The notes under the pieces: model-generated
What the model saw: the letters and a program-made list of their open reading frames with translations, nothing else
Database searches by the model: none
What the model was told of the DNA's origin: nothing
Shown: positions 27,942 through 36,031 of the stretch, piece after piece
Layout of the letters: each line of letters begins with the position of its first letter
How positions within the stretch are numbered: the first letter of the stretch is position 1
Origin: Bacillus sp. FJAT-42376
GTDB lineage: Bacteria > Bacillota > Bacilli > Bacillales > Bacillaceae
Assembly: GCF_003816055.1 (NCBI RefSeq)
Contig: NZ_CP033906.1
Coordinates: 2,728,001 to 2,792,000, forward strand
Reading direction: 5' to 3'
Length of the DNA: 64,000 nt
Program-made: the position numbers and the translations under genes

Positions 27942-28904
27942 TCAAATTTTTCTTTTTCCAATATATTTGGCAATCGAATGCATGGTGCTTCTCGCTTTAT
28001 TTGAAGGCATCTCATTCAAAAGAGCAAACGCTTTTTCCAAATATCGATTGCTCACCTCATAGGACTGTTCAATCGCACCTGATTTTTTTATCGCTTCAAT
28101 CAGAGGCTTGATTTCATCCGGCTTTGTTGATGGTCCGACCTTCATGATCTCTGCCTTCAAATCATTGTCTTTCATGGCAATGAGCACAGGCAGAGTAATA
28201 TTGCCTTGAAGAAGATCGCTGCCGACTGGTTTTCCAAGCTGTTTTTCAGTAGATGTAAAATCAAGAATATCATCAATGATTTGAAAGGACATGCCGACAT
28301 TATAGCCAAAGAGGTAAAGCTTTTTATGCAGGAATTCGTCGGTTCCAGCAGCAATTGCTCCAAGCTGACAGCTTGTCGCAATCAAGATGGCCGTTTTTCT
28401 TTTGATTCTTTTCAGGTAATCTTTAAAAGATTGCTCATACCGGTACTTATCCTTCAGCTGCTCAATTTCTCCTACCACAACATCAACAATTGTGCGTGAG
28501 AGAATTTTATGCGCGATAGGATCGTGCAGTTCGGTCATAAGCTCAAGCGATTTAGCAAACAGATAATCCCCTGTGTACATAGCAATCCGGTTATCCCACC
28601 GCGCCTTAATCGTTGGCTTTCCCCTTCTCAGCTCGGCATCATCAATTACATCGTCATGAACGAGCGTAGCCATGTGGATAATTTCAAGTGCAACAGCCAC
28701 ATCTTTAATTTTTTCGATACGGTAATCGCCAAACATTCCGGAAAGGAGAACAAATACCGGACGAATCCGTTTTCCTCCTGCCTGAAGCATATCCAGCCCG
28801 GCTTCGCTCAGCATCGCATAGTTTGACTGAACCACTTTTTCAAGCTCCTGTTCAATCAAATCCAGATCTTTGTTTAAAAACGTATATAAATTTTTAAATT
28901 TCAT
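27942..28904 (-). CDS. hepT: Heptaprenyl diphosphate synthase component II
   Basis: 320 residues, trans-isoprenyl diphosphate synthase chain that makes the C35 side chain of menaquinone-7 together with HepS. First aspartate-rich motif in LVHDDVIDDAELRRGKPT near residue 85, second in QIIDDILDFTSTEKQLGKP near 210; GGKRIRPVFVLLSG upstream. Start MKFKNLYTFLNKDLDLI follows GGTGGATGG. Distal gene of mtrA-mtrB-hepS-menG-hepT. Confidence 0.97.
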   Translation of the reverse strand: MKFKNLYTFLNKDLDLIEQELEKVVQSNYAMLSEAGLDMLQAGGKRIRPVFVLLSGMFGDYRIEKIKDVAVALEIIHMATLVHDDVIDDAELRRGKPTIKARWDNRIAMYTGDYLFAKSLELMTELHDPIAHKILSRTIVDVVVGEIEQLKDKYRYEQSFKDYLKRIKRKTAILIATSCQLGAIAAGTDEFLHKKLYLFGYNVGMSFQIIDDILDFTSTEKQLGKPVGSDLLQGNITLPVLIAMKDNDLKAEIMKVGPSTKPDEIKPLIEAIKKSGAIEQSYEVSNRYLEKAFALLNEMPSNKARSTMHSIAKYIGKRKI

Positions 28905-28928
28905 TCCATCCACCAACAATCAAGTGTG

Positions 28929-29639
28929 TTATTTAACCGGCTTTGTGCCCATATGCATCGCTGCTACCCCGCCTGTAAAAGGTTTTACTTCCACCTTCTC
29001 CAAACCGGCAGACCTGAACATATCCGCGAGCTCCTTCATTCCCGGGAAATCTCTTGCGGATTCCTGAAGCCATGAATACTCTTTGAAGCTTTTTGCAAAT
29101 ACTTTGCCGAACAAAGGCATTACATACCGGAAATAGGCATAGTAAAGCTGCTTGAATCCCGGCATCTCCGGCTGGGATGTTTCAAGGCAGACCACTTTTC
29201 CGCCTGGTTTTACTACTCTCTGCATTTCTTTAAGGACAGTCATATAGTCGGGAACGTTCCTTAACCCGAATCCGATTGTGACATAATCAAAAGAGTCATC
29301 CTCAAAAGGAAGTTTCATGGCATTGCCATGAAGCAGGGATACTTGCTTCATACCTGAAGACTTAACCTTTTCCTGCCCGACCGAAAGCATATTCCGGCTG
29401 AAATCCAGTCCGACTGCTTTGCCTGAGGGACCTGCTGCTTCTCCAAGCGCAAGCGTCCAGTCTGCCGTGCCGCAGCATACATCCAGTGCGGTTTCTCCCG
29501 GCTGGACATTCATTCGTTTCATCGTTTCTTTGCGCCACGCCACATGCCGCTGAAAGCTGATGACCGAATTCATTTTATCATAATGAGGCGATATTTTTTC
29601 AAATACCCCATGCACTCGTTCTTCTTTAGATTGCTGCAT
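28929..29639 (-). CDS. menG: Demethylmenaquinone methyltransferase
   Basis: 236-residue UbiE/MenG-type SAM methyltransferase doing the last step of menaquinone synthesis (called menH in B. subtilis). Motifs: [48 protein letters not shown], and [20 protein letters not shown] precedes the ATG. Flanked by the two subunits of heptaprenyl diphosphate synthase, which makes its substrate side chain. Confidence 0.97.
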   Translation of the reverse strand: MQQSKEERVHGVFEKISPHYDKMNSVISFQRHVAWRKETMKRMNVQPGETALDVCCGTADWTLALGEAAGPSGKAVGLDFSRNMLSVGQEKVKSSGMKQVSLLHGNAMKLPFEDDSFDYVTIGFGLRNVPDYMTVLKEMQRVVKPGGKVVCLETSQPEMPGFKQLYYAYFRYVMPLFGKVFAKSFKEYSWLQESARDFPGMKELADMFRSAGLEKVEVKPFTGGVAAMHMGTKPVK

Positions 29640-29641
29640 TT

Positions 29642-30448
29642 TTAAAACCCTTCTTCCGCAAGCTTGCCTGACAGAGAATCCTCATGAAACTTGATGTTTT
29701 CGAGCCTGCCAAGCAGGGCGTGCTTCAATGTATTCGAGCTTTCAAGACTTCTTTCCACCAGGGAGACTGCTTCGTCAAAATAAAAATTGCACCGCTTTAC
29801 CAAATCGCTTTTTACTGCATCCATTTCCTGAAACGTTATTTTCCCTGAAGAAAATCCTTTCACCATCTGCGAGCTGCCAGCTGCCATTTTTGCTTTTTCT
29901 GCAGACAGCCGCTTAAAGGATAAGAATTTCTTTGAAACGGCTTTCCATAAATCAATGCCAAAGTGATCTGAAAGGTGCTGGCAAAGAGCTGTCTCAATAA
30001 CGAGCATGCTTTTAACTGCTTCTTCCATATCCAAATCGGCTGACTCATACAGTCTTATTTTGTGTTCATTAATTTCTTTTATCGCCGTTGCTAACGTTCG
30101 AACCATCATAACGTCATTCATTTCGGCCAGTAAAGAATAATAAAGGCCGCTATAATAGTCCCCCGCAAGGACTGTAAGCTGCCGTTTAAAAAACTGCCCT
30201 CTCTCTACATTGCCGGAAGTCGTTACATTATCATGGGTATCAAGGGCAATCTGGACAAGCATCGCTGTGACCGTATAATTTTTCTTTTCCTCTTCTGTTA
30301 CAGGAGCTTCATCTAAAATTGCATAAAATAGAAGCAGTTTATCTTCATCCACTACAGGTGAAGATAAAAAGCGCGCCAAATAAGGATGGCTCAACTTCAG
30401 ATTTAGTCGCTCTTTTAATTCCGCCAATGTTTCATAGATGTTCTGCAA
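29642..30448 (-). CDS. hepS: Heptaprenyl diphosphate synthase component I
   Basis: About 268 residues, all-helical small subunit that sets chain length together with HepT. Alignable family N terminus [21 protein letters not shown] and [30 protein letters not shown]. The frame allows a GTG at 30457, but the TTG at 30448 follows AAGGGTGA with five-base spacing and matches the start expected from B. subtilis HepS. No catalytic Asp-rich motif, as usual for component I. Confidence 0.93.
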   Translation of the reverse strand: MQNIYETLAELKERLNLKLSHPYLARFLSSPVVDEDKLLLFYAILDEAPVTEEEKKNYTVTAMLVQIALDTHDNVTTSGNVERGQFFKRQLTVLAGDYYSGLYYSLLAEMNDVMMVRTLATAIKEINEHKIRLYESADLDMEEAVKSMLVIETALCQHLSDHFGIDLWKAVSKKFLSFKRLSAEKAKMAAGSSQMVKGFSSGKITFQEMDAVKSDLVKRCNFYFDEAVSLVERSLESSNTLKHALLGRLENIKFHEDSLSGKLAEEGF

Positions 30449-30632
30449 AGAAATCACCCTTGTCCCCTAATCATTTGATCGTCATTCGACCTGCTAGCAA
30501 AGACGTAAAAGCCAAGACCGGCAGAATTTATTATATCATAACCTGTTCATTTATTCCCGAAATAAACTTCCCCCGGGAGCGGGCGCTTAGAGACAGGCTT
30601 ACATTCCCGCCATCTCTATGCGCAGCCCTTGC

Positions 30633-30860
30633 TCATTTTCTAGGATCGCTTTCCATTTCGCCGTGGCTTGTAAGGATTTTCGCGCTCCCCCGCACTTTAA
30701 TAGCGGATGTATGCTCGGTAAACTGGGCAATCATCACTTCACCTTTGTCCAATTTTTCGGAATGATGAAATCTCGTATCAGAACCCCGGGTTAAACCGAT
30801 AACGTGTACTCCGTCTTCTATCGCTTTAATCACGACAAAATCATTAGCCGGATTTTTCAT
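30633..30860 (-). CDS. mtrB: Tryptophan RNA-binding attenuation protein TRAP
   Basis: 75 residues, the length of B. subtilis MtrB. Forms an 11-subunit ring that binds tryptophan and wraps (G/U)AG-repeat RNA. The RNA-contacting lysines and arginine are present in HSEKLDKGE and AIKVRG, and the tryptophan pocket region [14 protein letters not shown] and [10 protein letters not shown] is intact. The ATG at 30860 has GGGTGG eight bases upstream; a GTG four codons earlier overlaps its own site. Its target, the trp leader, is at 23467-23599 in this window. Downstream of mtrA (folE) as in B. subtilis. Confidence 0.96.
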   Translation of the reverse strand: MKNPANDFVVIKAIEDGVHVIGLTRGSDTRFHHSEKLDKGEVMIAQFTEHTSAIKVRGSAKILTSHGEMESDPRK

Positions 30861-30894
30861 CCTGTTCGCCACCCTATCTTTTGTAATTTTCTTA

Positions 30895-31461
30895 TTAGCT
30901 CCGGATCAATGAAAGGACTTCAGCTCTTGCAGCCTGATCATTTTGGAAGACTCCCCTTACGGCCGAGGTAATGGTCTTGGATCCCGGTTTTTTTACGCCC
31001 CGCATCGTCATGCACATATGTTCTGCTTCCACTACAACCATTACTCCATGCGGCTCTAGCGTATGTAAAATACTGTCGGCGACTGTGGATGTAATCCGTT
31101 CCTGCAGCTGCGGCCGCTTTGCAACCGATTCTACCGCTCTGGCAATTTTGCTTAATCCTGTTACTTTCCCGCCCTGAGGAATGTATGCCACATGAGCATG
31201 GCCATAAAAAGGCACTAAATGATGCTCGCAGACCGAATAAAACGGAATATCTTTTATCAGGACAAGTTCTTCATGATCTTCACCGAAAATTGTTTTGAAA
31301 TGTTCGGAAGGATCTTCATTTAAACCGGCGAAAATTTCCGCATACATGCGCGCTACCCTTTTCGGGGTATCCAGAAGACCTTCACGATTCGGATCTTCTC
31401 CAATCGCTTCAAGAATAGATCGTACCGCTTCTTCTATTTTTCCATGATTAATTTCTGTCAT
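30895..31461 (-). CDS. folE: GTP cyclohydrolase I
   Basis: 188 residues (B. subtilis MtrA). Converts GTP to dihydroneopterin triphosphate, the first step to folate. Zinc-site residues in [20 protein letters not shown] and [16 protein letters not shown], plus the conserved QLQERIT. Start [17 protein letters not shown] has CAGGAGG seven bases before it. First gene of the mtrA-mtrB-hepS-menG-hepT operon, with a sigma-A-like promoter upstream. Confidence 0.97.
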   Translation of the reverse strand: MTEINHGKIEEAVRSILEAIGEDPNREGLLDTPKRVARMYAEIFAGLNEDPSEHFKTIFGEDHEELVLIKDIPFYSVCEHHLVPFYGHAHVAYIPQGGKVTGLSKIARAVESVAKRPQLQERITSTVADSILHTLEPHGVMVVVEAEHMCMTMRGVKKPGSKTITSAVRGVFQNDQAARAEVLSLIRS

Positions 31462-31514
31462 ATAGCTGCCTCCTGCTAACAAAACAAATAGTCATTTTCG
31501 TTCGTTTGATTCAG

Positions 31515-31544
31515 ATTCTAGCACATTCATGAGTTTAAAAGCAA
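31515..31544 (-). promoter_or_regulatory. Promoter of folE(mtrA)-mtrB-hepS-menG-hepT
   Basis: TTGCTT (31539-31544), 18 bases, TAGAAT (31515-31520) on the minus strand, about 55 bases before the folE ATG. Confidence 0.6.
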
Positions 31545-31640
31545 AGCCGGTGTCCTCTCCGATGCTTTTTAAACGCCCTGCCAATCAGAGGGGCTCTGAC
31601 AATGTATACCGTCTCGAATCTATGTATAATGACAAATGAA

Positions 31641-31661
31641 AAGCCCCTTTAAAAAGGGGCT
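31641..31661 (-). terminator. Terminator of hbs
   Basis: AGCCCCTTT pairs perfectly with AAAGGGGCT around two bases (effective loop a little larger) and is followed by TTTTCATTTG on the minus strand, about 50 bases past the hbs stop. Confidence 0.85.
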
Positions 31662-31712
31662 ATCTGTGAAGAAACGTGTATGTATTTGCTTATGCCATAC
31701 ACAAATAAAACC

Positions 31713-31991
31713 TTATTTGCCAGCAACAGCATCTTTAAGTGCTTTACCTGGTTTGAATGCAGGCACTTTGCTTGCAGGGATTTCGATTTCTTCACCAGTT
31801 TGAGGGTTGCGTCCTTTACGGGCAGCGCGCTCGCGAACTTCGAAGTTACCAAAACCGATAAGCTGTACTTTATCGCCGTCTTTCAACGCATCAAGGATGG
31901 TATCGAATACGGATTCAACTGCTTTAGTAGCGTCCTTTTTAGAAAGTTCGCTAGCTTCAGCTACTGCATTGATTAGTTCTGTTTTGTTCAT
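31713..31991 (-). CDS. hbs: DNA-binding protein HU (HBsu)
   Basis: 92-residue histone-like protein, nearly identical in pattern to B. subtilis HBsu. Dimerisation helices [20 protein letters not shown], then [20 protein letters not shown], the DNA-embracing arm with [16 protein letters not shown]. Start ATG at 31991 follows GGAGGTG. Monocistronic, between its own promoter and terminator. Confidence 0.98.
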   Translation of the reverse strand: MNKTELINAVAEASELSKKDATKAVESVFDTILDALKDGDKVQLIGFGNFEVRERAARKGRNPQTGEEIEIPASKVPAFKPGKALKDAVAGK

Positions 31992-32104
31992 GCCTTTCAC
32001 CTCCTCCCAAGAATGGGTAGAATAACAGTCATGCTGTTATTACATTTCTTCACAGAAATCACTTGAAATATACGTCATATCAAGCTTTTACTGTTAACAC
32101 GCTT

Positions 32105-32133
32105 ATCTTAACGGATAATAAAAGAGAATTCAA
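32105..32133 (-). promoter_or_regulatory. Sigma-A promoter of hbs
   Basis: TTGAAT (32128-32133), exactly 17 bases, TAAGAT (32105-32110) on the minus strand. It gives a leader of about 105 bases. The rest of 32001-32323 is AT-rich with no gene visible. Confidence 0.7.
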
Positions 32134-32323
32134 TGATTTTCCGCTGAAAATGCGCATGTTACAGGCAAATCTGACCATTAAAGAGAAATAATTCTCTCAA
32201 TGCTGATAGTAGATTATCATAATTGATTTCCCTGTGCAAGAAATTATCGCTAAATTCCTTGATATTAAAGGGTTTGAGAGAATTTTGAAGAGGATTCAGT
32301 CTAAAATCCTGTATTATGTCAAC

Positions 32324-32354
32324 AAAAAAAGGCTGTATAAAACCAGCCTTTTTT
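32324..32354 (-). terminator. Bidirectional terminator after the cotG-like gene
   Basis: AAAAAAAGGCTG pairs with CAGCCTTTTTT around eight bases; T-runs on both strands. It begins five bases past the stop of the cotG-like gene. Confidence 0.85.
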
Positions 32355-32358
32355 CTCT

Positions 32359-32787
32359 TTATTGCATAAAACCGCGTCTGCGGATTGAACGGCAAACCCA
32401 TGGAGAATTTCCGCTCCCTCTCATACCGCGTGTCCCCCGCTGTGATCCTCTTCCAGAGCGGCGGCTTCCTCTCCGTGATCCTCTTCCGGAACGGCGGCTT
32501 CCTCTCCGTGATCCTCTTCCAGAACGGCGGCTTCCTCTCCGTGATCCTCTTCCAGAGCGGCGGCTTCCTCTCCGTGATCCTCTTCCGGAGCGGCGGCTTC
32601 CTCTCCGTGATCCTCTTCCGGAGCGGCGGCTTCCTCTCCGTGATCCTCTTCCGGAGCGGCGGCTTCTTCCAGGCGGCATCAATAACATTTCTTCCAACTC
32701 TGCTTCAGATGGATCCTGATGAAGGAATCCTTCAAGTCCGTTTTCAAGTGCAAGCAGATGAGCCTCAAAAATATCATGCTGTGTCAT
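32359..32787 (-). CDS. cotG: CotG-like spore coat protein with RRSGRGSRRGS repeats
   Basis: 142 residues. The acidic N-terminal module (residues 1-38) has the spaced pattern DIxEAxxxAxxxGLxxxLxQxP, the same as I recall for the non-repeat head of B. subtilis CotG. Then come seven tandem 11-residue units RRSGRGSRRGS (about residues 41-117), extremely rich in Arg, Ser and Gly, and a short basic tail ending RRRGFMQ. The gene diverges from cotH, the arrangement of cotG/cotH in B. subtilis, where the CotH kinase phosphorylates serines of CotG and CotB. The repeat here differs from the HKKS-type units of B. subtilis; assignment rests on the N-terminal pattern, repeat architecture, basic charge and position. 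AAAGGGGG seven bases before the ATG supports translation in this frame. Symbol given by analogy. Confidence 0.75.
   Translation of the reverse strand: MTQHDIFEAHLLALENGLEGFLHQDPSEAELEEMLLMPPGRSRRSGRGSRRGSRRSGRGSRRGSRRSGRGSRRGSRRSGRGSRRGSRRSGRGSRRGSRRSGRGSRRGSRRSGRGSQRGTRGMRGSGNSPWVCRSIRRRGFMQ
32442..32667 (-). repeat. Seven tandem 33-bp units within the cotG-like gene
   Basis: GTGATCCTCTTCC recurs at 32442, 32475, 32508, 32541, 32574, 32607 and 32640, a strict 33-base period with only a few substitutions (GGAAC, AGAAC, AGAGC, GGAGC). Each unit codes for 11 residues. Because 33 is a multiple of three, all frames stay open, producing spurious long ORFs on the plus strand. Copy number is likely to vary between strains by slippage. 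Confidence 0.95.
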
Positions 32788-32942
32788 GAACTAACCCCCT
32801 TTAATCTTTATGCTTCAGCATACTCATCTGCAGACCCTTTTGATTGGTTTGCTGCCCTGTGAGAGGAAAATTATACGTTTGCCCTTTAACCATCATGAGC
32901 TGTCCCGTCATAGGATGGGAAAGGGATAACCATAAAGGTGTG

Positions 32943-34049
32943 ATGATGATGAAAGACCCGGATTATTTTCTAAAGAAGTTAAATTGCTCGATCAGCCCCC
33001 GCCATCTGACAGATTTGAAAAGAGACGTCTGGAATGACGACCCCCTTCCGATTACGTTTTCCTTTCAGGATAAGGCCTCCGTGCACGCAGAAATAGCCTA
33101 TAGAGGCGCTCATACAAGGAAGGCAAAGAAAAAATCCTATTTCATTCAAAATGCACAGGGAAACAAAGGAAAATCCGAACGGGAGTTCCACTTAAATGCA
33201 GAATTTTATGATCCCTCATTTATGAGGAATGCGCTCTCTTTTATCTTTTTGAAAGAAATCGGCTTAATTGTTCCGCATGCAGAATACGTAAAATTTTTTA
33301 TGAATGGAAAGTACGAGGGCGTGTATTTGAAGCTTGAATCTGTGAATGAAGATTTTGCAGAAAAACAGAATCTTTCTCCATGCTCCATTATTTATGCAGT
33401 AGATGGTGATGCCAACTTTTCTTTATACAGCGATCTTGACCGTTCACTGAAAAAAAGCCTGCTCCAGGGATATGAACTAAAATCCGGAAAGAAAAGCGCC
33501 ATGACACGATTAACGGAGTTTATCCTCTTTACGAATACTGCCTCCCATCATGAATTTGAAAGCCGGATTTCGGATTATATGAATGTCAGGCAGTATCTGA
33601 CCTGGCTTGCAGGGGTGGTATGCCTGCAAAACTTCGATGGATTTGTTCACAACTACGGACTGATTCTGAAGGAAGAAACAGGGCAGTTTATGATCATCCC
33701 CTGGGATTATGACGCTACTTTCGGCAGAGATGTCAACGGCATAGATATGGGGGCGGAGTATGTCCGGCTTGAAGGCTTTAATACCCTTTCAGCAAGACTT
33801 CTGGCCATTGAATCGTTCAGGGAAATGTACGCCGGGCTTATGCGGACGTTATTAGCTGGGTCGTTCACAATAGACGCGCTGTCTCCTGCTATCGATGATC
33901 TTTATGGCCTTTTGGAAAAGGCCGTTGAAACTGATCCCTATACCGGTAAATACATGAAGGAATTTACGCAGGAACCGGATTTTATCAAAGCTTTCATCCA
34001 GGCTAGAAACACGTATTTATCCGCCGAACTGTCCAAAAAGGGATGGTAA
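32943..34049 (+). CDS. cotH: Spore coat protein kinase CotH
   Basis: About 368 residues; CotH family, an atypical protein kinase that phosphorylates CotB and CotG and controls assembly of CotH-dependent coat proteins. Family landmarks: EIAYRGAHTRKAKKKSYFI near residue 55, EFHLNAEFYDPSFMRNALS, YEGVYLKLESVNEDF, VDGDANFSLYSDLDRS near 155, and the metal/catalytic segment FMIIPWDYDATFGRDVNG near 250. AAAGGTG lies just before three in-frame ATG codons (32943-32951); the last has the best spacing. The frame is open from 32844, but that extension has no ribosome site. Divergent from the cotG-like gene, upstream of cotB. Confidence 0.93.
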   Translation: MMMKDPDYFLKKLNCSISPRHLTDLKRDVWNDDPLPITFSFQDKASVHAEIAYRGAHTRKAKKKSYFIQNAQGNKGKSEREFHLNAEFYDPSFMRNALSFIFLKEIGLIVPHAEYVKFFMNGKYEGVYLKLESVNEDFAEKQNLSPCSIIYAVDGDANFSLYSDLDRSLKKSLLQGYELKSGKKSAMTRLTEFILFTNTASHHEFESRISDYMNVRQYLTWLAGVVCLQNFDGFVHNYGLILKEETGQFMIIPWDYDATFGRDVNGIDMGAEYVRLEGFNTLSARLLAIESFREMYAGLMRTLLAGSFTIDALSPAIDDLYGLLEKAVETDPYTGKYMKEFTQEPDFIKAFIQARNTYLSAELSKKGW

Positions 34050-34067
34050 TAGGCAAAAGAACCATTT

Positions 34068-34122
34068 TAGGTGTTTTTCTGTAAATTTGGGTTTATGTAT
34101 AGGTTCATCTCATCCCATGGGT
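34068..34122 (+). promoter_or_regulatory. Cluster of GerE-like TRGGY boxes upstream of cotB
   Basis: TAGGT (34068), TGGGT (34088), TAGGT (34100) and TGGGT (34118) all match the GerE consensus TRGGY on the same strand within 55 bases, ending about 55 bases before the cotB start. GerE works with sigma-K RNA polymerase at cotB in B. subtilis. No convincing sigma-K -10 box is seen. Confidence 0.4.
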
Positions 34123-34177
34123 GAGTATAAATGCATTATAAATAACCACTATGGACATTTTCCGAGGAGGAAGACTG

Positions 34178-35113
34178 ATGAAACAAAATCAAAACTCGAG
34201 ATACTGGAAAACGTATGTCGGCGAAACCGTTAAAATTAATCGCGGGGGCCCCGAAGCCAAAAAAGGAAGGCTGCTTGATTTAGGAACGGATTTTCTCGTT
34301 TTAGCAGTAGAAAAACCAGGTCCTAAAAGCCCGGTTGTTTATTACCAGCTTCACCACGTTAAAAGTGTGACGTCAGAATCCAATGCCGAACAGGAAGAAG
34401 AAACAGCAGCTGAAGAAGCAGAAAACGAAGTGCCGGAAGAAGCAGAAAAGGAAAAAGAGGGGAAAACACAGGAAATCCCTGACTATTACTTTTCACGCAG
34501 TTTCCGGAGCCTGCTCCGCATGCATGCAGGAGAACAAATTCAAATCAACCAGGGAGGACCGGACTCTGTTAAGGGGCTGCTTCTCGATGTAAAAAGCGAT
34601 TATGTGATCGTTAAGTCAAAGAAAGATATTCTCTACATCAGCATGTATCATATTAAAAGCGTGGCCGGAATTGTCAGCAAAGATGATAAAAACGGGAACA
34701 ATCAGGAAGAGGATTGCGGGTGTGAAGATGAATACTATCTTGCCCACAGCTATGACCGTCTTTTCCAGGTCCTGAAAGGCACAGAAATCGCCGTCCACAG
34801 CGGAGGACCTGAAAAAGCGGAAGGCATGCTGAATGAACACACAAAAGGCAGATATGTCCTTGAAGGAAAGAAAGAAGCCGTTATCATTGAACCCGGCCAT
34901 GTAAGAAGCATTAAAGCGAAAAATGCAAACAATGAAGAAAACAGTGAAGAAAACAGCAGCCAGGAAGCAGCTGAAAATGGAAATCAAAATCAAAACAACA
35001 GCGCTCAATCTGATGAGCAAAAAAGCAAGCAGGATGATAAGAGACGCGAACCTGAGCGCGACAGAGTGTATACTCAAGTAACGAAAACGGTTGATTTTCA
35101 CTGGAAACGATAA
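34178..35113 (+). CDS. cotB: Spore coat protein CotB, serine/lysine-rich tail absent
   Basis: 311 residues from an ATG preceded by GAGGAGG. Three copies of a ~50-residue module with the signature (I/V)xxxxGGPExxxG plus a later HHVKS/YHIKS/GHVRS element: about residues 10-65, 110-165 and 190-250. These are the N-terminal modules of B. subtilis CotB. The C terminus TQVTKTVDFHWKR matches the CotB end (xTIxRTIDYHWKR type). Between them, where B. subtilis CotB has SKSS-type repeats phosphorylated by CotH, this protein has a Glu/Asn/Gln-rich linker with few Ser and no SK repeats. Located 128 bases after cotH, same strand; a TTG-initiated paralogue follows. Confidence 0.88.
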   Translation: MKQNQNSRYWKTYVGETVKINRGGPEAKKGRLLDLGTDFLVLAVEKPGPKSPVVYYQLHHVKSVTSESNAEQEEETAAEEAENEVPEEAEKEKEGKTQEIPDYYFSRSFRSLLRMHAGEQIQINQGGPDSVKGLLLDVKSDYVIVKSKKDILYISMYHIKSVAGIVSKDDKNGNNQEEDCGCEDEYYLAHSYDRLFQVLKGTEIAVHSGGPEKAEGMLNEHTKGRYVLEGKKEAVIIEPGHVRSIKAKNANNEENSEENSSQEAAENGNQNQNNSAQSDEQKSKQDDKRREPERDRVYTQVTKTVDFHWKR

Positions 35114-35148
35114 AATAGCCAAACCCGTCAAATAAGGAGGAGCATCCG

Positions 35149-35808
35149 TTGACTTACACACAGCTGATTGGAAAACCGGTTGAAGCAGAAATCACGGGCA
35201 AAGTAAAATTTTTCGGCCACCTAGTAGACGCAGGACTTGACATCATTGTACTATTCAACGGGACCCAGCACCTATATATCCCCCTTCTGCACTTGCACAG
35301 TATTCAGCAGACAAATGAATTCGAAGATGCACAGGGAGATCCTCCGGCAATGCCTCTGCAAGGTGATGAGCAGATCTCCTACCGGAAAACCCTGAATCAG
35401 GCAAAGGGAATCTTTACAGAAATTTATGTAACCGGAAATAAATCCCTGCACGGATATATCACAAACGTTTTAAATGATTATCTGGTTTTTTATTCTCCAG
35501 TCTTTAAAAATGTGTTTATCTCCCTTCATCATTTAAAATGGCTGATTCCTTATCCTGCCAACACCTCTCCATATACTCTGAACAGCCGGGAATTGCCTGT
35601 GACCATCGCAGGACTGAGCGTCAGCCGGAATTTAGAAGAGCAACTAAAAAAACAAGTCGGACAAATGATTGTTTTTGATTTGGCGGAAAACCCGGATAAG
35701 CTTGGATTGCTTAAGAATATTGATCAAAATATGATGGAGCTGATCAAAGCCGACGGCCAGCCTATCTATTTGAAAATCAGCCACGTTAAAGCCGCCCATT
35801 TGCCATAA
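35149..35808 (+). CDS. CotB-like spore coat-associated protein of unknown function
   Basis: 219 residues with a TTG start eight bases after AAGGAGG. Three repeats resemble the CotB modules in outline: an opening VxAEITGKVKFFGHLVDAG-like strand, a hydrophobic strand, and a closing LHLHSIQ / LHHLKWLI / KISHVKAAH element (about residues 8-52, 85-135, 160-217). The GGPE loop of CotB is replaced. I infer distant homology to CotB and a coat role from this and from its place 35 bases after cotB, presumably in one transcript. No signal peptide or membrane segment. Confidence 0.65.
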   Translation: MTYTQLIGKPVEAEITGKVKFFGHLVDAGLDIIVLFNGTQHLYIPLLHLHSIQQTNEFEDAQGDPPAMPLQGDEQISYRKTLNQAKGIFTEIYVTGNKSLHGYITNVLNDYLVFYSPVFKNVFISLHHLKWLIPYPANTSPYTLNSRELPVTIAGLSVSRNLEEQLKKQVGQMIVFDLAENPDKLGLLKNIDQNMMELIKADGQPIYLKISHVKAAHLP

Positions 35809-35840
35809 ACTGAAAGTCATTTCCTAGCTTTTCTCCTGTT

Positions 35841-35996
35841 TTATACGTGAAATGTGAATCGCAATTCCCGCTGTTTCCATGCAGAATGTTCCGGCAGCTG
35901 CCGGTGTTTCAGCTTTTCAATACCCGCTTTAAAATCCTCCATATAAAACAAATACCCAGGATCGCTCATTACAGTCAGCGCACCTGGGTTTTCCAT
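35841..35996 (-). CDS. Possible 51-residue protein overlapping the ACCCAGG hairpin
   Basis: ATG at 35996 with AGGAAA about nine bases upstream, beginning MENPGALTVMSDPGYLFY, then an amphipathic charged stretch (EDFKAGIEKLKHRQLPE) and ending RFTFHV. Codon choice looks like neighbouring genes. It starts 36 bases after the stop of the permease gene on the same strand. The start region coincides with a terminator-like hairpin, which counts against it. No family recognised. Confidence 0.35.
   Translation of the reverse strand: MENPGALTVMSDPGYLFYMEDFKAGIEKLKHRQLPEHSAWKQRELRFTFHV
35951..35992. terminator. Bidirectional terminator, second copy of the ACCCAGG hairpin
   Basis: ACCCAGG (35954-35960) pairs with CCTGGGT (35983-35989), and CGCT (35963-35966) with AGCG (35977-35980). 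It stands between two convergent genes. It shares the 15-mer ACCCAGGATCGCTCA with the aro operon terminator at 13763-13805. Confidence 0.65.
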
Positions 35997-36031
35997 TTGG
36001 CTATTTCCTGCCTTTATGGATTTCTCACCCA

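Noticed and set aside
32442..32667. The repeat array as a CRISPR
   Set aside because: The units are directly adjacent with no unique spacers, and the array is coding; no cas genes are nearby.
32234..32789. Plus-strand reading frames of 134 and 161 codons through the 33-bp repeat (LPERRLPLRDP and FLSVILFRNGG repeats)
   Set aside because: They arise because the 33-base period keeps every frame open. Only the minus frame has a strong ribosome site, a CotG-like head and a terminator after it.
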